Notes: generated from the letters alone by a model not told the origin. Positions 54,354-62,759 are shown, numbered from the stretch's first letter. The stretch: DNA of 64,000 bases from Solwaraspora sp. WMMA2065 (GCF_030345075.1 NZ_CP128361.1:682001-746000); one strand, 5' to 3'. A program made the numbers and translations.

Positions 54354-54817
54354 TGAACCCGCTGCCCGAGGTACCACCCGCCGACGACCTGACCGCCGAC
54401 TGGTGGCAGGCGACCTGTGAACACCGCCTCGTGCTGCAGACCTGCACCGGCTGCGGTCACCATCAGCATCCGCCCCGCGCGGTCTGCGTCCGCTGCGGCG
54501 ACACCACGCGGCTCGGCTTCACCGAAGCCAGCGGCGACGGCACCGTCGACACGTTCACCGTCGTGCACCGGGCGCCGCGCCGCGACCTGGCGGTGCCGTA
54601 CACCATCGCCCGGGTCCGGCTCGCCGAAGGCCCGCTGCTACTCACCCGCCTCGACGGCTTCAGCCCCGGCACCGGGCCGGACGATGACGCCGACGATGCC
54701 GGCTGGCGGATCGGCGACCCGGTCACCGTCGACTGGGTCGACCTGCCCGACGGCCGCGCCCTGCCGGTCTTCCGTCGACCCACGCCACGCCGACCCACGC
54801 CGGCCGATCCCCGCTGA
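54350..54817 (+). CDS. DUF35 zinc-ribbon/OB-fold protein (thiolase partner)
   Basis: A 155-residue protein with a rubredoxin-like zinc ribbon, CTGCGHHQHPPRAVCVRCG (four Cys), followed by an OB fold (GDGTVDTFTVVHR, YTIARVRLAEGPLLLTRLDG). DUF35 proteins bind thiolase-fold partners and shape their CoA site. The start is GTG 54350 or ATG 54353. It pairs with the Cys-less thiolase upstream. The C terminus is a basic Pro-rich tail. Confidence 0.9.
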   Translation: MMNPLPEVPPADDLTADWWQATCEHRLVLQTCTGCGHHQHPPRAVCVRCGDTTRLGFTEASGDGTVDTFTVVHRAPRRDLAVPYTIARVRLAEGPLLLTRLDGFSPGTGPDDDADDAGWRIGDPVTVDWVDLPDGRALPVFRRPTPRRPTPADPR

Positions 54818-54843
54818 GCCCGCCGACCACCCAGGAGACCCCG

Positions 54844-56001
54844 ATGGACTTCACCCTCACCGAGGAACAGCGCGAGTTCCAGCAGCTGCTGCGCTCCTTC
54901 GTGGACCGCGAGATAATCCCGGTGGCCCGGGAATGGGAGCAGACCGGCCGCTACCCGACGGAGATCGTCAAAGGCATGGCCGACATGGGCCTGTTCGGCG
55001 TCACCGTCCCCGAGTCCTACGGCGGCCTCGACCTCGATCCGGTGTCGTTCGCCCTGGTCTTCGAGGAGATCTCCCGGGGCTGGATGGGCATCGCCGGCAT
55101 CCTCGGCAGCCACTCGCTGGCCTGCCGCATGATCGCCATGCACGGCACCGAGGAGCAGAAGCAGGCGTACCTGCCCGCTCTGGCCACCGGTGAACGGCGC
55201 ACCGGCATCGGGCTGACCGAACCCGACGCCGGCACCGACCTGCAGGGCATCCGCACCACCGCCCGCCGCGACGGCGACCACTACGTGGTCAACGGCACCA
55301 AGATCTGGATCACCAATGCCCGGTACGCCGACCCGCTGCCGGTCCTGGTCAAGACCGACCCGCAGGCCAGCCCGGCACACAAGGGCATGAGCATCCTGCT
55401 GATCGACGCCGACCTGCCCGGCTTCACCGTCACCAAGGACATCCCCAAACTCGGCTACAAGGGCACCGAGTCCTGCGAGATCCTGCTCGACGACGTCCGG
55501 GTGCCCGCCGACCGGCTGCTCGGCGGCGTCGAAGGGATCGGTCTCAAGCAGGCGCTGTCCGCCCTGGAATGGGGCCGGGTCAACATCGCCGCCCGGTCGG
55601 TCGGCATCGCCCAGCGGGCCCACGAGGAGGCCCTCGGTTACGCCCGCCAACGTAAGGCGTTCGGCAAGCACATCGCCGAGTTCCAGGCCATCCAGCTCAA
55701 GCTCGCCACCATCGCGACCCAGGTGCAGGCGGCCCGGCTGATGGCGTACTGGTCGGCCGACGCGGTCCGCCAGGGTCGCGCCGACGCGCAGACCGGCATG
55801 GCGAAGATCTTCTGCTCGGAGGTCGCCCTGGAGGCCGCCATCGACGCGATGAAGATCCACGGAGGTTACGGCTACTCGACCGAGTTCGAAGTGGAGCGGC
55901 TGTACCGCGACGCGATCCTGATGAGCATCGGCGAAGGCACCAACGATGTGCTGCGTACCGTCGTGGCGAAGGCCCTCGTACGTGGCGAGGTGACCGTCTG
56001 A
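54844..56001 (+). CDS. Acyl-CoA dehydrogenase
   Basis: A 385-residue flavoenzyme that oxidises an acyl-CoA to the enoyl-CoA. GIGLTEPDAGTDLQGI and WITNARYADPL bind FAD; RQRKAFGKHIAEFQAIQ and HGGYGYSTEFEVERLYRDA are canonical. The catalytic Glu is E364 in SIGEGTNDV, the short/medium-chain position. The ATG at 54844 follows AGGAGACCC. It differs from the second ACAD of this operon at 58240 in the placement of its base, so the two probably act on different substrates. Confidence 0.94.
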   Translation: MDFTLTEEQREFQQLLRSFVDREIIPVAREWEQTGRYPTEIVKGMADMGLFGVTVPESYGGLDLDPVSFALVFEEISRGWMGIAGILGSHSLACRMIAMHGTEEQKQAYLPALATGERRTGIGLTEPDAGTDLQGIRTTARRDGDHYVVNGTKIWITNARYADPLPVLVKTDPQASPAHKGMSILLIDADLPGFTVTKDIPKLGYKGTESCEILLDDVRVPADRLLGGVEGIGLKQALSALEWGRVNIAARSVGIAQRAHEEALGYARQRKAFGKHIAEFQAIQLKLATIATQVQAARLMAYWSADAVRQGRADAQTGMAKIFCSEVALEAAIDAMKIHGGYGYSTEFEVERLYRDAILMSIGEGTNDVLRTVVAKALVRGEVTV

Positions 56002-56861
56002 TGGGCGACCCGGTGCCCCCCCGGTCCTACCTGTACGTGCCCGGCCACGCCGCCGACAAGCTGGCCAAGGCGGCGCGGCGCGGCGCCGACGCGCTGATCG
56101 TCGACCTGGAGGACGCGGTGCCGCTGGCCGGCAAGGCCGCCGCCCGCGAGGCCGTCGTCGGCTGGCTCACCGCCGGACCCGGCGACCTGCCGATCTGGGT
56201 ACGGGTCAACTCCGGCCCGCTGCGCGACACGGACCTACGGGCCGTCGCCGGCCAGCCGGGGCTCACCGGCGTGGTACTGGCCAAGGTCGGCACTGCCAGC
56301 GAGGTCGCTGCCGCCGCCCGGGTGCTCGCCGACGCCGCCGACCACGACACGCTGCTGATGCCGATGGTGGAGACCGCCGCCGCGCTGCTCGACATCGCGG
56401 CCATCGCCCGGCAGCCCCGGGTGTACCAGCTGCAGCTCGGTGAGGTCGACCTGGCCGGCGAACTCGGCCTGGAACCGGGCGCCGACGACGCCGAACTCGC
56501 CCCGACCCGCAGCCAGGTCGTGGTGGCCAGCGCCGCCGCCGGCATCCACCCGCCGGTCGGCCCGGTTTCCCGGATCACCGCCGACGAGGCGGCGCTGGAC
56601 GCCTCGACCCGCCGGCTGCGCCGGCAGGGCTTCGTCGGCCGGGCCTGCATCCACCCGAACCAGCTGCCGGTGGTGCATCACGTCTACACGCCGACGGCCG
56701 CCGAGATCCGGGCGGCCCGCGACACCATCGCCCTGCTCGAGGCGGCCACCGCCGACGGCACTGGCGTGATGCTGGACGCGGCCGGCCGGCTGGTCGACGC
56801 GGCGGTGCTGCGTGGCGCCCGCCGTACGCTGACCCTGGCCGAACGGGCGGGCCTGGGATGA
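56001..56861 (+). CDS. CitE-like HpcH/HpaI aldolase/lyase
   Basis: A 286-residue TIM-barrel lyase of the CitE/citramalyl-CoA lyase family. RSYLYVPGHAADKLAKAARRGADALIVDLEDAVP and VWVRVNSG-like IWVRVNS hold the substrate and Mg sites; QLQLGEVDLAGELG and GRACIHPNQLPVVHHVYTP are the other signatures. Members split citramalyl-CoA, malyl-CoA or HMG-CoA-like thioesters into acetyl-CoA plus a keto acid. With the CoA-transferase and MaoC hydratases in this operon it resembles the itaconate/mesaconate route. It overlaps both neighbours. Confidence 0.92.
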   Translation: MGDPVPPRSYLYVPGHAADKLAKAARRGADALIVDLEDAVPLAGKAAAREAVVGWLTAGPGDLPIWVRVNSGPLRDTDLRAVAGQPGLTGVVLAKVGTASEVAAAARVLADAADHDTLLMPMVETAAALLDIAAIARQPRVYQLQLGEVDLAGELGLEPGADDAELAPTRSQVVVASAAAGIHPPVGPVSRITADEAALDASTRRLRRQGFVGRACIHPNQLPVVHHVYTPTAAEIRAARDTIALLEAATADGTGVMLDAAGRLVDAAVLRGARRTLTLAERAGLG

Positions 56862-57448
56862 GCGGCGGCAACCGTGCCCCACGCGCTCCACGGCCGGAGC
56901 AGGTCGACCTGACCGCGGCGCGGCATCCGTGGCAGGAGGTGCCGATGCCCGGTGCCAACCTCGGTTTCCACCTCACCCGGCTGGCCTCCCGGTCGGGGGC
57001 GTTCGTCGTGCACGGCCACTTCCCGCCCGGTTTCTCCCGCGACGTCGCTGGCGGCTACCTTGTCGACGAGGAGTTCGTCGTGCTCGCCGGGGAGCTGCAC
57101 CTCGGTGACGCCACCTACCGGCGTGGCGACCTGACCTACATCCCGGCCGGCGCGGTCCGGACCCGGATGACGGCACCCGGCGGTGCCACCGTGCTCGCCT
57201 GGTTCGGCGGCCCGGCGGTGTTCCATCCCGCCGACGCGCTGCCCGCCGGTGCCGCGCCGGTCGCCGAAACCGTCCACCTCGGACCGGGAGCCGCACTGCC
57301 GGACCTGCCCGGTGCCACCTGGACGCCCGGCGATCAGATCCCCGGCGGGGCCACCGGGGACGTGGTCAGCGCCGACCTGTCCGGCTGGCGGCGACTCGGC
57401 ACCGGACCGGCACCACGGCCGGGCGACTACGTCCGAGTGGAGAAGTAG
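56858..57448 (+). CDS. Cupin-domain protein
   Basis: A 196-residue protein with one cupin: GYLVDEEFVVLAGELHLGDATYRRGDLTYIPAGAVR has motif 1-like Glu and motif 2 with the Pro. The His metal ligands are mostly absent (VDEEFVVL), so metal binding is doubtful. The C-terminal GPGAALPDLPGATW may be a second degenerate cupin. Its role is unknown; it could be an accessory isomerase or sensor. ATGA overlap with the CitE gene. Confidence 0.75.
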   Translation: MSGGNRAPRAPRPEQVDLTAARHPWQEVPMPGANLGFHLTRLASRSGAFVVHGHFPPGFSRDVAGGYLVDEEFVVLAGELHLGDATYRRGDLTYIPAGAVRTRMTAPGGATVLAWFGGPAVFHPADALPAGAAPVAETVHLGPGAALPDLPGATWTPGDQIPGGATGDVVSADLSGWRRLGTGPAPRPGDYVRVEK

Positions 57449-57452
57449 CCGG

Positions 57453-58250
57453 ATGGGCGCTCCGGTCTTCACCCAGCGGTGGCTCGGCATGCAGGGCATC
57501 TTCGGCGGCTTCGTCCTCGGCCGGGTCGTCGAGGCCGCCGACAGCGTCGACGGCTTCGCCCCGCAGGCCGTCACCATGCACTTCGTGGCCGGGGTGCGCC
57601 CCGGTCCGGTGGAGCTGATCACCGAGACGCTGCACCGGGGCCGGTCCACCGCCAGCCTGCGGATCACCCTGGCCCAGCAGGGCCGGGCCCGGGTGCATGC
57701 GCTGGCGTCCCTGGTGCCGGTCGGGCAGGAGTTCAGCTGGCGTCGTCGCGAGGATCCGGCACCGTGGGGCGACCCCGAGCAGTTGCCGGCGTACGCGCCC
57801 CGGCACCGGCCGCTGGCCTACAGCGCCCAACTGGACGTGCGGGCCGCCGGCCCGCCGAGCCTCACCGACGGCACCGCCGCCTGGGTCCGCATCTCGCCGC
57901 AGACCGATCTGGGTGAGACGCTCGGCCCGCACGCCGTCGCCTCGGTCTACCTCGACGCGCTGCCGCCGGGGCTGTTCGCCCTGGCCGAGCCGCCGCACTT
58001 CGTGCCCTCGGTGGACTTCACCATCCACTTCGCCCCCGACCTCGGTGACGTCGCCGGCCAATGGCACCACGTGACCAACCGGACGGTCTGGTCGACGGCC
58101 GGCTTCTGCGTCGACGAGTCGACACTGCACGACCGGGCCGGTAACCCGATCGCCCAGCTCCGTCAAGGTCGGGCGATCCAGTGGCGGGATCCGCGCCCCG
58201 ACCGGGTGCAGGCCGACGCCGCGTCGCCGGGAGCCGCCGATGGCCGGTGA
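57453..58250 (+). CDS. TesB-like double-hotdog acyl-CoA thioesterase family protein
   Basis: A 265-residue protein with two hotdog halves. FTQRWLGMQGIFGGFVLGRVVEAADSV opens the first half and ARPVPSVDFTIHF-like FVPSVDFTIHFAP the second, as in TesB/DUF4442-like thioesterases. The Asp-Gln-Thr/Asp triad of TesB cannot be checked fully by eye. It could free CoA from a dead-end intermediate. The ATG at 57453 is four bases after the cupin stop; its end overlaps the ACAD by 11 bases. Confidence 0.78.
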   Translation: MGAPVFTQRWLGMQGIFGGFVLGRVVEAADSVDGFAPQAVTMHFVAGVRPGPVELITETLHRGRSTASLRITLAQQGRARVHALASLVPVGQEFSWRRREDPAPWGDPEQLPAYAPRHRPLAYSAQLDVRAAGPPSLTDGTAAWVRISPQTDLGETLGPHAVASVYLDALPPGLFALAEPPHFVPSVDFTIHFAPDLGDVAGQWHHVTNRTVWSTAGFCVDESTLHDRAGNPIAQLRQGRAIQWRDPRPDRVQADAASPGAADGR

Positions 58251-59412
58251 CAACCGGATCCTCGCCGGCCTCGACCTGGACGCCACGTTTCTCGCGGAGG
58301 AGCATCGGGCGCTGCGCACCCTCACCCGCCAGGTGGTCACCCGCGACATCGTGCCCGCCGCGCCCGACTGGGAACGGCAACGGCGGGTGCCACCCGCAGC
58401 CTTCGCCCGCCTCGGTGAGCTCGGCCTGCTCGGGTTGTCGTTTCCGCCGGAGCTCGGCGGCGGGGGTGCCGGCGTCCGGGGCGCGGTGGTGTTCAACGAG
58501 GAACTGGCCCGGTCCACCTTCGGCGGGGTGGCCAGCTCGGTCGGTACCCACACCGACTTCTCGGCGCTGCACCTGGCGCGCGCCGGCACGGCCGGGCAGA
58601 TCGACCGTTGGCTGCCGGGGATCCTGGCCGGGCGTACCGTCGCCGCGCTCGCGGTGACCGAACCGGACGCGAGCTCCGACCTGACCCGGCTGGCGGTACG
58701 GGCCCGCCGCAACGGGGACAGCTATCAGCTCGACGGCACCAAGACGTTCATCACCAACGCCAACATCGCCGGGATCTTCCTCGTCGTGGCCCGCACCGGC
58801 GGACCCGGTCGGCACGGACTGTCGCTGTTCGCCGTCGAACGAGACACCCCCGGCCTGGCCAACGGGCGCACCTTCGACAAGTCCGGCTGGCACAGCTCCG
58901 ACACCGGCGAACTGGTCCTCACCGGCTGCCGGGTGCCGGCGTACGCCCGGATCGGCGCCGAAGGAGACGGCTTCGCGCTGATGATGGCCGGCCTCGACCA
59001 CGAGCGGCTCTGCCTGGCCGCGCAGGCGGTCGGGCTGGCCGAGGCGGCGTTGGCCGCGGTCCTGGCCTCGGTGCGGCTCCGACCCGCGTACGGCGGGGTG
59101 CTCTGGGACAAGCAGGCGATCCGGCACCGGGTCGCCGACCTCGTCGGCCGGCTCGCCGCCGGCAAGACGCTGCTGTACCACGCCGCCACGCAGGCCGACC
59201 GGGGTGCCGACACGCGGGCGTACGCCGCCGTGCTCAAGTCACAGCTGCCGGAGCTGGCCAACGAGATCGCGTACAGTGCGGTGCAGTTTCTCGGCGGTGC
59301 CGGGTTCGTGCAGGACGGACCGGTGGAGCGGATCGCCCGCGACGTGCGGTTCCTGGCCATCGGCGGCGGCTCCACCGAGGTGATGCGCGACGAGGTGGCC
59401 CGCCTGCTCTGA
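58240..59412 (+). CDS. Acyl-CoA dehydrogenase, isovaleryl-CoA/long-chain type base position
   Basis: A 390-residue ACAD. LAVTEPDASSDLTRLAVRARR, ITNANIAGIFLVVARTG and VQFLGGAGFVQDGPVERIARDVRFLAIGGGS are typical. The usual C-terminal catalytic Glu is Gly (GGGSTEV), but E255 in GLDHERLCLAAQ sits where isovaleryl-CoA and long-chain dehydrogenases carry their base. A branched acyl-CoA substrate fits. Last gene of the 14-gene operon, ending 92 bases before the IS66 element. Confidence 0.92.
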   Translation: MAGDNRILAGLDLDATFLAEEHRALRTLTRQVVTRDIVPAAPDWERQRRVPPAAFARLGELGLLGLSFPPELGGGGAGVRGAVVFNEELARSTFGGVASSVGTHTDFSALHLARAGTAGQIDRWLPGILAGRTVAALAVTEPDASSDLTRLAVRARRNGDSYQLDGTKTFITNANIAGIFLVVARTGGPGRHGLSLFAVERDTPGLANGRTFDKSGWHSSDTGELVLTGCRVPAYARIGAEGDGFALMMAGLDHERLCLAAQAVGLAEAALAAVLASVRLRPAYGGVLWDKQAIRHRVADLVGRLAAGKTLLYHAATQADRGADTRAYAAVLKSQLPELANEIAYSAVQFLGGAGFVQDGPVERIARDVRFLAIGGGSTEVMRDEVARLL

Positions 59413-59443
59413 CCAGGCACGCACAGTCCTCACTACCTGGCGA

Positions 59444-59496
59444 TCAGACTTCAGGCGCGTCAAGAAGGTCGCTGGATGCTGGCGGCATCCGAAGGA
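59444..59496 (-). pseudogene. Detached 3' end of the XRE gene cut off by IS66
   Basis: If the IS66 element and one target copy are removed, the frame of the XRE gene at 61088-61735 runs on from TTCACCAAG into this segment and ends at a TGA (59444-59446) after 17 more residues, ILRMPPASSDLLDAPEV. This is the original C terminus, now on the far side of the element. Confidence 0.85.
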
Positions 59497-59504
59497 TCTT
59501 GGTG
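59497..59504. repeat. Left 8-bp target site duplication of IS66
   Basis: TCTTGGTG, identical to 61129-61136 on the other side of the element. Eight bases is the normal duplication for IS66. Confidence 0.95.
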
Positions 59505-61128
59505 GTAAACATTCACCTCTTGTGAGGGCGCGGGGTCAGCCCTGGAGGATGTGGGCGGTCTGCGGCATCCAGGGGTTCCCTGTGACGGCGTCGCGGAGTG
59601 CGGTCATGGCGTTGACGCCGTGTTTGACCGCAGTGGATAGGTAGCTGCGGATGGTCAGCCGGTCGCGGGTGGCTTTCTCGCTGGTGAGCCGGCCGGAGAT
59701 CTTCTGCTGGGTCTTGTTCGGCCGTAGGTCACGCTCGGCGAGGTTGTTCGTCGGCGGAATGGTGGTGTCGTAGCAGAACCGCAGGACGTCGTCGTGGCGG
59801 TGGTGGAGATCCTCGAGTAGGTTGCGGCCGGGCGGCTGCCTGTCGCGGGGGCCGCCGACGCGGGGGACGTCCTTACGGCCGACGATCACGCCGTCGCGGA
59901 ACTCGCGGACCAGCGGGTCACGCACGGCGGGGTCGATCTCGGCCTGTCCGGCGGCGCGGGCGAGGTTCGCGGCGTGGATCAGGCCGCGTAGCGCCCGCTG
60001 GCACTGGACCGGCCAGACGTGGTCGGGGTAGGTCTCGGCCGCGTCTTCGAGATCGCGGAGCAGATGTGCGCAGCACAGTTGGTGCCGCACCCCGTCGGCG
60101 AAGTTGCCGGCCTGGTCGTAGACGGTGTACCGGTCGTGCACGGCGACCCCGGTGAACGCCGGCCCGATCCCGATGGTGCGGAACTGTTCGCCGCTGCGAC
60201 GCTCAGCCAGCGCGTACAGGGTGTACCGGCCGGTCGACGCGGACCATACGTACCCGTTGCGGCCCGCGGCACCCGCTCGGATCGTGGTCTCGTCGAAATG
60301 GACCACCTCGGCCAGGGTGATCAACGCCTTGATCATCGTGACGATGTCGGTCACCGCCGCCGCGACGGCGGCGAGGACCTTGTGGACGAACCCGGCCGAC
60401 ACGCGGGTGCCGGCCAGATCGGCGATCAGCCGCACGCACCGCTCGACCGGCACGTGCTGCACGATCAGCAGGTACACGGCGAGAGCGCGCAGGTTCGCCC
60501 CGTACACCCGGGTGTTACCCACCCCCGCCTGCTTCGGCGGGGCGGCGACGTGCTTCCGGCCGCAGCCGCACCGGACCCGGTACTGCCGGTACTCCACCGT
60601 CGACGCGGTGACCAGCGGCACGTCGGTGACCTGACTGGCCGACACCACCCCCTCGTCGACAGCCCCCGCCAGGTCCGTCCCGCACTCGCACGGCCCGCAC
60701 GGACGCTGGTCAACCACCCGGACGTCGGCCTCGTCCAACCAGGGCAGATACGATCCCGGCGCACCGGGCTGTCTACCTCGCCCCGGCTTCTTCCCGCCCG
60801 AGCGCCCACCGCCGGCGGGCTTGCTCCTACCCGACCGGCCAGGCAGATCATCGGTCGAGGGCGGCATCGAGGAGTTTCGGCTGTTCCGCGAGATCAACCG
60901 CTTGATCTGCTCCAACTCCGCACGTAGCCGTTCCACCTCGGCCGTCTGATCCGCCAACTGAGCGGCCTGATCACGGACCACCGCGATCAGCTCGTCCCGC
61001 GACAGCGCCTCCGGATCAACCACCCGGGCACAAGATCACGATCGGTCCGAGACGGCAACCACCCCCAGCTCGGCCCGGCGAGTCACGCTACCCAACAGCA
61101 AACCCGCCAGCAAGACGTGAATGTTTAC
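59505..61128 (-). mobile_element. Intact IS66-family insertion sequence
   Basis: The element is 1,624 bases long. Its ends start with GTAAACATTCAC (59505-59516 and, inverted, 61117-61128), a perfect 12-base terminal repeat that extends to GTAAACATTCACNTCTTG with one mismatch; IS66 ends begin GTAA. Perfect 8-base target duplications (TCTTGGTG) flank it. It carries only the large transposase gene, without the IS66 accessory orf1 and orf2. Both ends and the transposase look intact, so it may still move if the accessory functions are not needed. Confidence 0.95.
59536..61023 (-). CDS. IS66 family transposase
   Basis: A 495-residue transposase. The N terminus has a coiled-coil and the IS66 zinc-binding Cys cluster (CGPCECGTDL, RCGCGRKH); the DDE core shows VVHFDETTIR for the first Asp, YDQAGNFADGV region for the second, and NNLAERDLRPNKTQQKISG for the Glu. 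SRNSRNSSMPPSTD is the typical linker. ATG 61023. Full length and frame are intact. It is on the strand opposite the catabolic operon. Confidence 0.96.
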   Translation of the reverse strand: MVDPEALSRDELIAVVRDQAAQLADQTAEVERLRAELEQIKRLISRNSRNSSMPPSTDDLPGRSGRSKPAGGGRSGGKKPGRGRQPGAPGSYLPWLDEADVRVVDQRPCGPCECGTDLAGAVDEGVVSASQVTDVPLVTASTVEYRQYRVRCGCGRKHVAAPPKQAGVGNTRVYGANLRALAVYLLIVQHVPVERCVRLIADLAGTRVSAGFVHKVLAAVAAAVTDIVTMIKALITLAEVVHFDETTIRAGAAGRNGYVWSASTGRYTLYALAERRSGEQFRTIGIGPAFTGVAVHDRYTVYDQAGNFADGVRHQLCCAHLLRDLEDAAETYPDHVWPVQCQRALRGLIHAANLARAAGQAEIDPAVRDPLVREFRDGVIVGRKDVPRVGGPRDRQPPGRNLLEDLHHRHDDVLRFCYDTTIPPTNNLAERDLRPNKTQQKISGRLTSEKATRDRLTIRSYLSTAVKHGVNAMTALRDAVTGNPWMPQTAHILQG

Positions 61129-61735
61129 TCTTGGTGAAGCGGGTGCGGACATCCTGATCGGCGATCTTGAGTAGGTCGTCGAGAGCCGCCTGCATCGCCA
61201 GACTGGGCTGCGTGGGCTGCCTGTGGTCCTCCCACGCGGTGACGGTCGAAGTGGCGACGCGAATCCGTTCGGCGAACGCTTCGACGCTGAGCCGCAATGC
61301 CTCTCTCAACGCGAGAACTTCCTGCCTGCCCCATCGAGCGATCGTGAGCGCGCATTCACAGCCGGCTGAACTGGCCATCCATCCGTCAGCCGGATACGTC
61401 GGCGCGGCTGCCTGACGGCGTCGCAGTCTGTCCTGTTCGGCGGCCCACGTTCGATGTGCCCGGAGCGTGTTGACCAGGGTGTGGAGCTTGTCGAACGCAT
61501 CCACCAGCGTTCCTCCGGCGCCAAGTTCGCGATCGGCTCGTTCCCAGAAGCTACGGGGTATTGATTCTCGGCCGATCTCTACATTAGCTACTGCACTTCG
61601 GGAGTAGGCGGTCCGCTTGGCGAGGGCAGCCTGGGTCATGCCGGCTGCCTTGCGCCAGTGAGCTAGTCGACGACCCAACGATTTTTGCACCTCGCGAATC
61701 TGTTCAGAAGTAACCGTCCCGAGGGCCGAGTCCAT
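61088..61735 (-). CDS. XRE-family protein with two helix-turn-helix segments, 3' end replaced by IS66
   Basis: A 215-residue protein if started at ATG 61735 (MDSALGTVTSEQIREVQ); a longer frame to 61843 is possible. The first HTH is AGMTQAALAKRTAYSRSAVANVE, the second LSVEAFAERIRVATSTVTAWE. It resembles actinobacterial DNA-binding proteins that sit next to XRE/DUF397 pairs. Its original last 17 residues are replaced by 13 (SKHSRLAGGFAVG) from the IS66 end. The HTH parts are untouched, so function may survive. It is divergent from the next XRE gene. Confidence 0.85.
   Translation of the reverse strand: MDSALGTVTSEQIREVQKSLGRRLAHWRKAAGMTQAALAKRTAYSRSAVANVEIGRESIPRSFWERADRELGAGGTLVDAFDKLHTLVNTLRAHRTWAAEQDRLRRRQAAAPTYPADGWMASSAGCECALTIARWGRQEVLALREALRLSVEAFAERIRVATSTVTAWEDHRQPTQPSLAMQAALDDLLKIADQDVRTRFTKSKHSRLAGGFAVG
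61129..61136. repeat. Right 8-bp target site duplication of IS66
   Basis: TCTTGGTG, identical to 59497-59504. It lies in the coding sequence of the XRE gene (codons for FTK). Confidence 0.95.
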
Positions 61736-61901
61736 TTGATCACCTGTCTCGTCTGCCGAGAAATGCGTACGAGTGCGACCTGTCGCCGTTTTGCGTCGCG
61801 GCCTACTGTCCGATAGTGCGGCAGCATCGTACGATGTAGGCAAGTGTCAGGCCGCGATGCCTACGTGGACTCGCTGGTGGCGCATAAGGGAGGATCAACG
61901 C

Positions 61902-62759
61902 ATGGCCGGTTTCACTCCACCGACGCCTCGGTCTCGCCGTCTCGGCAGGGAGCTGCGGCGACTACGCGAGGCACGCAGTCTCACGCAGGGAGACGCGGCC
62001 AAGCTGCTCAAGTGCTCGCAGCAGCGGATCGCCCGTATCGAGTCCGGCGACATCAAGCCGCGTCCGCGCGATGTGCTGGAGATCCTCGTCGCCTACGGCG
62101 TCCCACACGACGAAGAGCACGGGCTGGCGCTCCGTAACATGGCCGAGCAGGTGCGGGAACAGGGCTGGTGGCAGCGGCTCAACACGCTGCCGGCCCGCTA
62201 CGCCACGTTCATCGCCTACGAGGCTGAGGCTACGGATCTTCGGCAGTTCCAGCCGACCCTCATCCCTGGGCTCATCCAGACCCGCGCGTACGCCGAATCG
62301 GTGATCCGCATCGGTCGGGAGACCGACCAAGAGGAGATCGTTCAGCGTGTCGAGGCGCGTCTCAAGCGTCAGGAGGTGCTGACGCTGCGCCAGCCGCCGC
62401 TTCGGCTGCAGGCGACCATCACGGAGCAGTCGTTGATGTTGGAGGTCGGCGACGTCAATCTTCGTCGCGAGCAACTGGACCACCTCATCAAGGTCTCCGC
62501 GCTACCCAACGTCACCGTGCAGGTCCTGACGCTCGCCGCCGGTGCCCACCTCGCCGTGCACGGTGGGTTCGAGGTCCTGACGTTCGTGGATGGTGATCCG
62601 CCTCTTGGCTACATTGAGACCCTGGCGGGAGAATTGTTCCTGGAGTCGCCAGAGGAGATTCGGCGGCTCACGGGCGTGTTCGATCACCTGCTCTCCCTGG
62701 CGCTGTCGCCCAGGGAGTCGATCCGATTGATTCAGGAGAAAAAGGATGGACTCGGTTAA
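61902..62759 (+). CDS. XRE-family regulator with DUF5753 sensor domain
   Basis: A 285-residue DNA-binding protein. The N-terminal HTH is ARSLTQGDAAKLLKCSQQRIARIESGDIKPR; the rest is the DUF5753 domain (FIAYEAEATDLRQFQPTLIPGLIQT, VQVLTLAAGAHLAVHGGFEVLTF). Such genes are nearly always followed by a DUF397 gene in actinobacteria, as here, and the pairs influence development and antibiotic production. The ATG at 61902 follows GGAGGATC. The frame from 61773 is rejected. Confidence 0.93.
   Translation: MAGFTPPTPRSRRLGRELRRLREARSLTQGDAAKLLKCSQQRIARIESGDIKPRPRDVLEILVAYGVPHDEEHGLALRNMAEQVREQGWWQRLNTLPARYATFIAYEAEATDLRQFQPTLIPGLIQTRAYAESVIRIGRETDQEEIVQRVEARLKRQEVLTLRQPPLRLQATITEQSLMLEVGDVNLRREQLDHLIKVSALPNVTVQVLTLAAGAHLAVHGGFEVLTFVDGDPPLGYIETLAGELFLESPEEIRRLTGVFDHLLSLALSPRESIRLIQEKKDGLG

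Noticed and set aside
59443-59451. ATCAGACTT downstream of the 14-gene operon as an operator
   Set aside because: It is the former coding end of the XRE gene (GAA GTC TGA on the minus strand), explained by the rebuilt reading frame.
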